A stretch of DNA of 48,777 bases, taken from positions 1 through 48,777 of the forward strand of contig CALGCG010000015.1 in assembly GCA_937884485.1 (NCBI GenBank), written 5' to 3'. The notes beneath the pieces are model-generated. The model did no database searches and was not told the origin of the DNA. It worked only from the letters and a program-made list of their open reading frames with translations. This document shows positions 7,851-14,407 of this stretch, one piece after another (within the stretch, counting starts at the first letter, position 1; each line of letters opens with the position of its first letter). Position numbers and translations under genes: made by a program. This DNA is from an uncultured Bacteroidales bacterium. Its GTDB lineage: Bacteria > Bacteroidota > Bacteroidia > Bacteroidales > P3.

Positions 7851-8373
7851 TAGGTTCTTGAAATATGTAATTGGTTGCTGCTGCGGTGTACTTGCATCTT
7901 GCAATGCTTTTGAATCAACAGACAAAATTCTTTTTTCATACATTGATTCCGCATGTCCACAAGGTGGGAGCATTAATCTAATGAGAGCTTTGAATGTGGG
8001 TTATGACACAGCCTTTCTTTTTGGAGAATGTACAAACGAAAAAGAGATAGAGAAAGCGATAGGAATTCCATATTCACAAAAGACATTTCTTCAAGATAGT
8101 GAATACAAACTAATTCTATTAAACAATCACAATATTGTTTACGATAATAATTTTTATTGCAAAAGGGTTGAGTTCTTTTTTTACAATACAAAATATCATT
8201 ACCCATCTAATAATAGTTGGTATTGTTATGTATGGACAGATTCTATATTTATTGCTTCACCCAAAGAAAAGTGGGATGGTGTTTTTTATCAACTACGTCC
8301 ATCGAATGAAGAAGGCTTTACGATAAGTGAAAATGATACTGGAAGTGTTAGATGCCCTAGAAAAAAACAATAA
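7843..8373 (+). CDS. Lipoprotein, candidate immunity protein of tip D
   Basis: A 176-residue protein from the ATG at 7843 (MNSRFLKYVIG...). It has a short signal peptide and lipobox VLASC (Cys20). Another ATG at 7834 is in frame, but 7843 gives the standard short overlap with the tip D stop (ATGAATAG) and a better signal peptide. The mature region has no family I recognise. Position and lipoprotein nature match the other partners in the island. Confidence 0.65.
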   Translation: MNSRFLKYVIGCCCGVLASCNAFESTDKILFSYIDSACPQGGSINLMRALNVGYDTAFLFGECTNEKEIEKAIGIPYSQKTFLQDSEYKLILLNNHNIVYDNNFYCKRVEFFFYNTKYHYPSNNSWYCYVWTDSIFIASPKEKWDGVFYQLRPSNEEGFTISENDTGSVRCPRKKQ

Positions 8374-8503
8374 CAATTAAAACATCAAAACCATATACCG
8401 CAAAGAAGCACATATAACCCAAGCCGATGCTGAACCAAGATGGCCCACCCTTCCCCTTGTATCCACAATATTCCAGTTCTTGCCCCGACAAAAAGATTAA
8501 TAC

Positions 8504-9403
8504 TTGAACCTTTCAGCACATACAACCACTCCACAAAACCATGCCGTATCATGGACCGTTTTCCCTTCAAATTTCAACGGGAAAGAGAAGGACTATGAAA
8601 GTGGTTTCCATTACTACGGTGCACGCTACTACTGGAGCGAGGTGCTGACAGGGTGGTTGAGTGTGGATCCGATGATGGATAAGTACCCAGGAATCTCGCC
8701 GTACTGCTACTGCATGTGGAATCCTGTGGTACTAGTTGATCCCGATGGAAATTTTCCATGGGACGTTCATGTGAAAATAGTTAGTGATGCGCTAAACAAT
8801 AAAAGATTCAACAGCTATGCTACAAATATAATTCTTTTTGGTACAGGGAAATACGCTGACTGGGTACTCTTCCCCTTTTCAAATGTACATCTTGATAATA
8901 AGAGCGGATTTGCGAACATCGCGAAATCATATAGTAGTGCTATATCGAAAGCAATCAGTCATCTTTCGAATGGAAACTATTTAAGGGCGGGAAAAAACCT
9001 TCACACAATAGCTGATTTCTATTCACACTCCAATTATGTTGACCTTTATAGTCAATATGCAACAGAAAAAGGTCTTACTATGGATCCCGAATTGATTCCG
9101 ACATTTACAGATATGATGAATAATGCAGATTTTATTGAATTTGCAAATGCCCATGGTGGTCTAAAAACGGGATCCTTTAATACTTTCTCCTGGCTGTACG
9201 AAAAAGCGTGTAAAAAAATTGGGCATCCCATTCCTCCCCAAGAGGGGTCTCATACATCAATAAATCTTGACTCGGATGAGTCTATCAATGGCTCACAAAG
9301 ATTTGATAATAGACAATCCAATTCTCCCACCAAGCATCAAGTGGCAAGACGGCTGGCAGAAAGGGAGATTGAAAATGTTGTGAACATATCCATAGAACAA
9401 TGA
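8504..9403 (+). CDS. RHS core with HET-C/zinc-phospholipase-like C-terminal domain (tip E)
   Basis: The open frame of 299 residues starts only with TTG. The RHS core spans residues 24-82 and the variable domain 83-299. The latter contains DVHVKI (H89), NVHLDN (H129, D131), NLHTIADFYSHSNYVDLY (H167, D171, H175) and GSHTSINLDS (H250). The HTxxDFYxHSNxxxL pattern is characteristic of the HET-C/zinc-dependent phospholipase C-like family, so a membrane-lipid-attacking toxin is plausible. All expected His/Asp ligands seem present. The stop overlaps the next lipoprotein gene. Upstream residues (SAHTTTPQNHA) match decayed text at 4628, so this is another recombined tip. Confidence 0.75.
   Translation: MNLSAHTTTPQNHAVSWTVFPSNFNGKEKDYESGFHYYGARYYWSEVLTGWLSVDPMMDKYPGISPYCYCMWNPVVLVDPDGNFPWDVHVKIVSDALNNKRFNSYATNIILFGTGKYADWVLFPFSNVHLDNKSGFANIAKSYSSAISKAISHLSNGNYLRAGKNLHTIADFYSHSNYVDLYSQYATEKGLTMDPELIPTFTDMMNNADFIEFANAHGGLKTGSFNTFSWLYEKACKKIGHPIPPQEGSHTSINLDSDESINGSQRFDNRQSNSPTKHQVARRLAEREIENVVNISIEQ
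8573..8749 (+). repeat. RHS core repeat, copy 4
   Basis: Codes for FNGKEKDY to VDPDG of tip E and is close in nucleotide sequence to copies 1 and 2. The shared block ends at VDPDG; the following toxin domain is unique. Confidence 0.9.
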
Positions 9404-9972
9404 AAAGGAACAAACTTTTGATATTGGGTTCTTTGTTGTGTTTGATGTGCGGTTCATGCAGATTGCCGTACTTGAACATGGAGAACAAGGATTATGAGGA
9501 ACTCAAAGAACTTAGCCGTTCGACAGACTTTACACTAACTATAGGGGAGTATGGGGAGAGTCTTATCATGAGTGGCCATTTTACTTTTGAAATCTCTATT
9601 CACTGTTCTCCTGAAAAGATTACACAGTTCAAACTCCACTCTTTATCATTTCAAAACAGTCAGAACGACACGCTGTCATACAGCCTTGACTATTTGGCCA
9701 TTCCAAAGAACAATATATCAAGTGTGTCACTACAGAAAGACTCCGTTGCAGCCACTATTATGGCAAATACTACGACAAAAGGATGGACGAATTTTATATT
9801 GTACGCAAAATGTGACAGACGTTGGTTTAGCCCCAATAAAGTGTATGTGACATATGACATTGAAGTAAACGGTGAACGGTTTATAGGAAACTGTTGGTTT
9901 AGAAGAAAGCTGATAATTGAGAATAGAATTTTCCCCGGTCCTGATCCGATTATTCCTTTTTGTCCCAATTAG
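9400..9972 (+). CDS. Lipoprotein, candidate immunity protein of tip E
   Basis: A 190-residue protein with a signal peptide and lipobox MCGSC (Cys20). The mature part looks beta-rich, with hydroxyl-rich strands. No family recognised. Its ATG overlaps the tip E stop (ATGA). A periplasm- or outer-membrane-anchored partner would fit an envelope-lipid-targeting toxin. The immunity role rests on position only. Confidence 0.68.
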   Translation: MKRNKLLILGSLLCLMCGSCRLPYLNMENKDYEELKELSRSTDFTLTIGEYGESLIMSGHFTFEISIHCSPEKITQFKLHSLSFQNSQNDTLSYSLDYLAIPKNNISSVSLQKDSVAATIMANTTTKGWTNFILYAKCDRRWFSPNKVYVTYDIEVNGERFIGNCWFRRKLIIENRIFPGPDPIIPFCPN

Positions 9973-10015
9973 TTTAAAAACAGAGAGATAAGAGCATGCC
10001 TCCCCCAATGTCTTT

Positions 10016-10582
10016 ATGGAGCATGGTTTAGAAGGGATTCAAACTAGGACAAAAATACGGTTTTTTTACACAACCTCTTTGAATAAAATGCTCAACAATC
10101 AATTATTCTACATAATATCTTACGCCGTAAAAAAATATGACGGCAAATACTGGCATCTCTATGAATATTACTATATTACTGGTGGTATGTTCATAGGAAT
10201 GATGATTTCAGCTGAAATTTGGTCTATCGTCGATATAATTTGTATGGCAGTGAATCCGTCGGCACTACGTGCAATATATGGCAATGATTTAATCGCTTTT
10301 TTTCCATTGGCCGTTGCACTATTGACAACCTATTATTATAAACGTAATAGGCGTTGCGATTTGATATACAAAAAGATATCTGGTTATGACAAGAAAAAGA
10401 AGAAGGGAATATTAGTCGTTCAAATTCTTAGAGTAATTGTGTTGTTTTCCATTTTTTTCCTAACATGTGATATGGTCCGGGAGACTTTGCATGGTTCAGG
10501 AACAGAACTATCAAAAAAACTACTCGAAGAGTTTAGGAATTGTTTTGATCTTTTTGCCAATCGCAATCTTTCCCGGAATTAA
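10016..10582 (+). CDS. Small membrane protein, possible orphan immunity protein
   Basis: The likely start is the ATG at 10088 (MLNNQLFYIISYAVKKYDG); the frame is open from 10016. It has three hydrophobic segments: about 10172-10240 (GGMFIGMMISAEIWSIVDII), about 10297-10340 and about 10408-10465. A lysine-rich loop (GYDKKKKKG) lies between the last two. No family recognised. It follows tip E's lipoprotein gene by 115 nt with no tip of its own. Multi-pass immunity proteins are known for membrane-active RHS and CDI toxins, so it may be a leftover partner. In-frame coding-like sequence continues after the stop (next entry). Confidence 0.5.
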   Translation: MEHGLEGIQTRTKIRFFYTTSLNKMLNNQLFYIISYAVKKYDGKYWHLYEYYYITGGMFIGMMISAEIWSIVDIICMAVNPSALRAIYGNDLIAFFPLAVALLTTYYYKRNRRCDLIYKKISGYDKKKKKGILVVQILRVIVLFSIFFLTCDMVRETLHGSGTELSKKLLEEFRNCFDLFANRNLSRN

Positions 10583-10765
10583 AATCGTTCATGGAGACTG
10601 GTGTCGTATTGTTGGAAATCCTATTACAAAGATAAAAAGCTAAAGTCGGTGTATCGCTTGCGGAATATTTATAAAGGAGGTCTTGACCTATCTATGCAGG
10701 ATGATGAACAATACCAAATTTGTGACAGTATTATTAATACGTGGAAAGGGAAAAGTTGTCGGTAA
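10583..10765 (+). pseudogene. In-frame continuation after the stop of the membrane protein
   Basis: Directly after the TAA at 10580 the same frame stays open for 60 codons, with a protein-like composition (WRLVSYCWKSYYKDKKLKSV, ...LDLSMQDDEQYQ...) and ends at TAA 10763. This suggests that a longer ancestral gene was split by a nonsense mutation, or that this is the tail of another lost gene. Confidence 0.4.
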
Positions 10766-10784
10766 AAGTACTTACTTTGTCCCT

Positions 10785-10845
10785 ACCAAATACCTACCAT
10801 CTCCCTACCAACTCCCACCACAGTGGGAGATGGCAGGGTGTTCGT
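10785..10845. repeat. Low-complexity CTACC/TCCC string with 9-bp inverted repeat
   Basis: CCATCTCCC (10797-10805) and GGGAGATGG (10825-10833) are exact reverse complements within a string of repeated CTACCAA/CTCCC words. No gene is here. The design is similar to the elements at 29405-29557 and 40455-40558. Confidence 0.6.
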
Positions 10846-10895
10846 CGGGCCGAAAAACGCCGATTTAACGATTGTTAAGAAAATGGAGGGTGTTT

Positions 10896-10924
10896 CGCAG
10901 GCTGGTAGCCTGCGCTTCTTTTTT
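10896..10924 (+). terminator. Intrinsic terminator at the right end of the RHS island
   Basis: A perfect 8-bp stem, CGCAGGCT/AGCCTGCG with a 3-nt loop, followed by a T-rich tract (TTCTTTTTT). It would stop plus-strand transcription leaving the island. Confidence 0.7.
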
Positions 10925-11061
10925 AACGACAAAATAGACAACGGAGACAACGGGCACACCGCAACATGCGATGTGCTCCGGGGGTGCGGCAGCTGTTGTT
11001 TGTGTTGTCATTGTTGTCGTTATTAGGGTTAAGGGTTATAGGTTATGGGTTATGGAGTTTA

Positions 11062-11136
11062 CAGGCTGGCAGCCTGCGTTCCAATGTTTGTCGGCGGGAC
11101 GCCTACGTTCTATTTGCCGGCGGGACGCCGGCGCTC
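11062..11136. repeat. Three REP-like palindromic units
   Basis: Units at 11062-11082, 11093-11110 and 11117-11136 share the plan GGC-N5-GCC followed by CGTTC or CGCTC: GGCTGGCAGCC, GGCGGGACGCC and GGCGGGACGCCGGC. The terminator stem at 10896 uses the same words. They form a small cluster of related palindromes, with no gene inside. Confidence 0.6.
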
Positions 11137-11183
11137 CATTGAAAGAAAATTGTTATTATCGCCGTCGTTTCCAAAAAAATTTG

Positions 11184-11191
11184 TATCTTTG
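11184..11191 (+). promoter_or_regulatory. Probable promoter -7 box of the DRTGG-PHP genes
   Basis: TATCTTTG matches the Bacteroidota -7 consensus TAnnTTTG and lies 32 nt upstream of the ATG at 11224. A clear -33 TTG at the standard distance is not seen. Confidence 0.6.
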
Positions 11192-11223
11192 CAGTCGCTA
11201 ACGAATCAAAAACACACCGAAAT

Positions 11224-11559
11224 ATGAAAGTAAGAGAACTTGTTGAAAAACTGAACCTCAAAGTGTTGAGTGGCGAGAACGGTCTCGACCGCGACATCGA
11301 CGGATGCTATGTCAGCGACCTCCTCAGCGACGTCATGGGCAATGCCGAGATGGGCAACGTGTGGGTGACCCTCCAAACCCACAAGAACGTCATGGCCATC
11401 GCCTCCCTCAAGGAGCTGGCCTGCGTTATCCTCGTCAAGGGCCTCACCGCCAGCGAAGACACCGTCGAGCAGAGCAACGAGGAGGGCATCCCCTTCCTCA
11501 GCACCGACATGCAGACCTACGAAACCGTCGGTAAAATCTACCAGCTGCTGAACTGCTAA
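11224..11559 (+). CDS. DRTGG-domain protein
   Basis: A 111-residue single-domain protein (MKVRELVEKLNLKVLSG...) of the DRTGG type: an N-terminal VRELVEKLNL helix, GCYVSDLLSDVM, and a mid-section asking for a switchable ligand site (AIASLKELACVILVKG). Such domains are thought to bind small regulators; the exact ligand is not known. It is followed 86 nt later by a PHP-domain phosphoesterase. Genes of these two families often sit together near [FeFe]-hydrogenase genes in anaerobes, but no hydrogenase is in this window. High GC and strong codon bias mark the return to core genome. Confidence 0.85.
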   Translation: MKVRELVEKLNLKVLSGENGLDRDIDGCYVSDLLSDVMGNAEMGNVWVTLQTHKNVMAIASLKELACVILVKGLTASEDTVEQSNEEGIPFLSTDMQTYETVGKIYQLLNC

Positions 11560-11645
11560 GGAATCGGTCGGCGAATTGTGCGGATTGGACGAATTGTTTA
11601 TTAGTCCATTCGCATAATTCGCATAATTCGCCGACGGGAAAAAAT

Positions 11646-12437
11646 ATGCCGTTGTCTATGCCGATTGCTCCGTTCAAAGCCGACCTGCACATCCACACGG
11701 TGCTCTCGCCGTGCGGCGACCTCGAGATGTCGCCCACGGCCATCGTCGAGCGTGCCCTGGCCCGCGGGCTGGACATGATAGCCATCAGCGACCATAACAC
11801 TACGCGGCAGGTGAAGGTCACCCAGCGCATCGGCAAGGAGAAGGGCCTCTTCGTTCTCGGCGGCGTGGAGGTGACCAGCCAGGAGGAGACGCACTGCCTC
11901 TGCTACTTCCGCGACGACGCCCAGCTCGACGCCTTCCAGCTCTTCCTCGACGAGCATCTGCCCAAGATCGAGAACGATGTCGACCGCTTCGGCTACCAGC
12001 TCATCGTGGACGAGAACGAGGAGATTGTCGGCGAGGAGGAGTACCACCTGCTGAACGCCATCGATGTCGACATCGACGGCATCTACGACGAGGTGCACCG
12101 CATCGGCGGCCTCTTCGTGCCGGCGCACATCAACAAGGGCACCACCTCGCTCATGAGCCAGCTGGGTTTCGTGCCGCCGGACCTCCGCGCCGACGGCCTC
12201 GAAATCAACTTCCGCATTACCAAGGACGAGATACTGAAGAAGTTCGCCTACCTCAAGCGTTTCAACTTCATCACCGACAGCGACGCCCATTTCATCGACA
12301 ACGTGGGCGACGTCTACAACCTCGTCTACATGGAGCACCGCACCTTCGACGAGTTTGCGATGGCCCTCAGGGGCGAGGAGGGACGCTGGATAGACACGAT
12401 GTATTTCAGAGAACACAAACTGAGAAAAATAATGTAA
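11646..12437 (+). CDS. PHP-domain metal-dependent phosphoesterase
   Basis: A 263-residue protein with the PHP signature motifs: DLHIHTVLSPCGD (first HxH), GLDMIAISDHN (Asp-His), VPAHI and TDSDAHFID near the C-terminus. These provide the trinuclear metal site used to hydrolyse phosphoester substrates such as nucleotides or sugar phosphates. The substrate is unknown. The length fits stand-alone PHP proteins. The 86-nt gap from the DRTGG gene carries repeated AATTCG words but no terminator, so both are probably co-transcribed. Confidence 0.88.
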   Translation: MPLSMPIAPFKADLHIHTVLSPCGDLEMSPTAIVERALARGLDMIAISDHNTTRQVKVTQRIGKEKGLFVLGGVEVTSQEETHCLCYFRDDAQLDAFQLFLDEHLPKIENDVDRFGYQLIVDENEEIVGEEEYHLLNAIDVDIDGIYDEVHRIGGLFVPAHINKGTTSLMSQLGFVPPDLRADGLEINFRITKDEILKKFAYLKRFNFITDSDAHFIDNVGDVYNLVYMEHRTFDEFAMALRGEEGRWIDTMYFREHKLRKIM

Positions 12438-12438
12438 T

Positions 12439-13191
12439 ATGAAAAGATTTGCAATCATACTCTTTGCCTGCCTGATGATGGCGGGCGCCGCAGCGCAGCC
12501 CGGCCACCACGGCAGGACCCCGCGTCCGCAACGCTACACGGTCTCCTTCCAGTCGCAGCATGGCGAGTCGTTCAATGTCTTCATGGACGGCGAGCTGATG
12601 AACCGCATGCCGCAGAGCCGTGTGATGGTCAACGATGTTTCCGACCGCACCCACGAGGTGGTGGTGGTCCTGAAACGCCCCGTCCAGAAGGCCGCCGTCC
12701 TGCAGCTCCTGCCGGGCGAACCCAGCGTGGTGGTGAATGTGAACTTCGACGAGCGCACGGAGACGCTGTCGCTCTACACGCCGTCGCACAACCGCGCCGA
12801 GAGTCGCGTGGTGACCTATCAGGAACCCTCGCCGCGTCCGGAACACCACAAGGTACATCCCGAGTCTCCCGCTCCCCAGCCGCGGATGGAACCCGAAATC
12901 CGCCGTGCCACCGAGGAGGATGTGGCCGCCATGGTGCTGAGGATGAAGAACCAGAGTTTCGACAGCGACCGCCTGGCATTGGGCAAGGTCATCGTCGCCT
13001 CGTCGAACCTGACGGCCAGCCAGATCGCCCGCTTGGCCGAGACGATAGACTTCTCGTCGTCGCAGGTGGATTTCCTCAAGTATGCCTACAACTATTGCAT
13101 CGACAAACCCAACTACTACCAGACCGTGGACATCCTCACCTTCAGCAGCGACAAAAAGAAGGTCCTGGACTATATCGCCACGCAGAAGTGA
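12439..13191 (+). CDS. Secreted DUF4476-domain protein
   Basis: A 250-residue protein with an N-terminal signal peptide (MKRFAIILFACLMMAGAAAQ). An N-terminal beta region follows (residues ~28-115, YTVSFQSQHGESFNVFMDGE). Then come a proline-rich linker (EPSPRPEHHKVHPESPAPQP) and a C-terminal ~90-residue DUF4476 domain (FDSDRLALGKVIVASSNLTA ... KKVLDYIATQK). DUF4476 is common in Bacteroidota exported proteins and has no known activity. It starts 1 nt after the PHP gene stop, so it is co-transcribed, although no functional link is evident. Confidence 0.85.
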   Translation: MKRFAIILFACLMMAGAAAQPGHHGRTPRPQRYTVSFQSQHGESFNVFMDGELMNRMPQSRVMVNDVSDRTHEVVVVLKRPVQKAAVLQLLPGEPSVVVNVNFDERTETLSLYTPSHNRAESRVVTYQEPSPRPEHHKVHPESPAPQPRMEPEIRRATEEDVAAMVLRMKNQSFDSDRLALGKVIVASSNLTASQIARLAETIDFSSSQVDFLKYAYNYCIDKPNYYQTVDILTFSSDKKKVLDYIATQK

Positions 13192-13252
13192 GGCGTAGAG
13201 TTATAGGGCTGTAAAGCTTTAGAGTCTTAGAGTTGTAGAGTTTTTGTAAAAA

Positions 13253-13293
13253 AAAGAGAGGGGGGAGAATTGTTGTTCTCCCCTCTCTCTTTG
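13253..13293. terminator. Bidirectional terminator between convergent genes
   Basis: A long stem AAAGAGAGGGGGGAGAA / TTCTCCCCTCTCTCTTT with one mismatch and a short loop, with A-run before and T-run after. It lies between the DUF4476 gene (plus) and the btuG-like gene (minus) and can serve both. Confidence 0.8.
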
Positions 13294-13312
13294 TTTCTCG
13301 ATGTGAGTTTTT

Positions 13313-14371
13313 TTAGAAGAAGATGACTTTCTTGGGGAAGATGCCGGCTTCGGCGGAGAAGCGTTTGGCACCGGAGAGGGAGTAGCAGTGGACGTCGCCA
13401 TTGGCGCCGGAGATGCTCTCGGTGACGTAGATGTCGCCATTGGCGGGGTTGATGTCGAGGCCATAGGGGCTGGCCACTTCGTTGAGGAAGCTGAGGGGAG
13501 TGTTGGTAAGGGTGGTGGGGTCGAGGGAGAAGAATCCCACGGTCTGGTTCCAGTTGCCATCGGCGCCTTCAACCCAGGTGGAGGCGTAGGCGTAGATGGT
13601 GCCGTTGTAGATGGCTGCGCCGGCGAGCTCGGTATAGGTCTGTGTGACCTCGAGGCTATTCACATCAACGATGGCGGAGCCGCCTAAGACGTCTCCGTAG
13701 TTGCCGGAGTAGGCGACGAGAATTTTATTGTCGTTGATTTTCTTTACCATGCCGGGGTTGAGGCCGACGGTGACCTTCTGGGGGTTGGCGAAGGAGGTGA
13801 GGTCGACGACATAGAGGACGCTGTCGTAGGACATGTAGTCGGCAGTGACCTGGCTGGCGACGAAAGCTTTACCCTGTGCGATGGCGATGCCTTCAGGGTG
13901 GAACTCGCCGAGGGTGCAGGTGGCCTCGATTTCGAGGGTGGCGGTGTCGATGCGGACGACGGAGCAGGGTTTATAGCAGGTGACATAGAGTTTGCCGCCG
14001 TCGGCAGCGATGTGGCGTGGGTTGCGGCTGCCCATGTCGATGCGGGTGGAGGCGCCAGTGGCGGGGTCAATTACCTCGAGGCTGTTGGAGTAGGTGACGG
14101 TGGCATAGACCTTGGAGCCGTACTTGAGGATGTCCTGGGCGACGTCGCCGAGGGGGCGGTTGTCGTTGGCTTTCTCGAACCAGTCGGCGTAGGTGTCGCC
14201 GTTGAGGGTGTTGAGGCCGGTGATGGAGGCGTTGCTGCCGCCCCAGCTGCCTTCGTTGAGCACGAGGGCGTTGACGGAGGTTTCGCTGGTGGTGTTGTCA
14301 TTTTCCTTTTCGCAGGCCACCATGCAGAGGGCGATGAGGCCAATGGAGAGCAGTCTTGTGACGTGTTTCAT
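13313..14371 (-). CDS. btuG: YncE/DUF5074-type surface lipoprotein, probable BtuG (B12 capture)
   Basis: A 352-residue lipoprotein with lipobox MVAC (Cys20) followed by the acidic run EKEND, like surface-export signals of Bacteroidota lipoproteins. The mature part is a series of beta-propeller blades (GSKVYATVTYSNSLEVID, GGKLYVTCYKPCSVVRID, and so on), as in YncE/DUF5074 proteins. In gut Bacteroides, BtuG is a surface propeller that binds cobalamin tightly and hands it to BtuB. Here the gene follows the riboswitch-controlled TonB receptor by only 36 nt, so the same role is likely. Specific B12-contact residues cannot be checked by eye. It ends in a strong terminator. Confidence 0.75.
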   Translation of the reverse strand: MKHVTRLLSIGLIALCMVACEKENDNTTSETSVNALVLNEGSWGGSNASITGLNTLNGDTYADWFEKANDNRPLGDVAQDILKYGSKVYATVTYSNSLEVIDPATGASTRIDMGSRNPRHIAADGGKLYVTCYKPCSVVRIDTATLEIEATCTLGEFHPEGIAIAQGKAFVASQVTADYMSYDSVLYVVDLTSFANPQKVTVGLNPGMVKKINDNKILVAYSGNYGDVLGGSAIVDVNSLEVTQTYTELAGAAIYNGTIYAYASTWVEGADGNWNQTVGFFSLDPTTLTNTPLSFLNEVASPYGLDINPANGDIYVTESISGANGDVHCYSLSGAKRFSAEAGIFPKKVIFF

Positions 14372-14407
14372 GTTGTGTTGTTTTTTTTGTTTATAATATT
14401 GAAGAAA

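Larger units (their letters stand above)
2093..10765 (+). other. Island of orphan RHS tips with candidate immunity genes
   Basis: All recognisable genes here are on the plus strand and alternate between (i) fragments carrying the 3' end of an RHS repeat protein plus a variable C-terminal domain and (ii) small genes overlapping the stop codon of the fragment. Four fragments share an almost identical core (3413-3589, 5496-5672, 7053-7226, 8573-8749). No full-length RHS gene, which would run to thousands of codons, is present. The DNA is clearly richer in A and T than its neighbours. In known RHS and CDI systems such orphan tips act as a reservoir that can recombine onto a full-length gene through the shared core. 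That role here is inference. Confidence 0.8.

Noticed and set aside
2093..10765. CRISPR array or transposon as explanation for the repeated blocks
   Set aside because: The repeats are coding RHS cores of ~177 bp and a 232-bp block with kilobase spacing. There are no short regular spacers, no transposase gene and no terminal inverted repeats.
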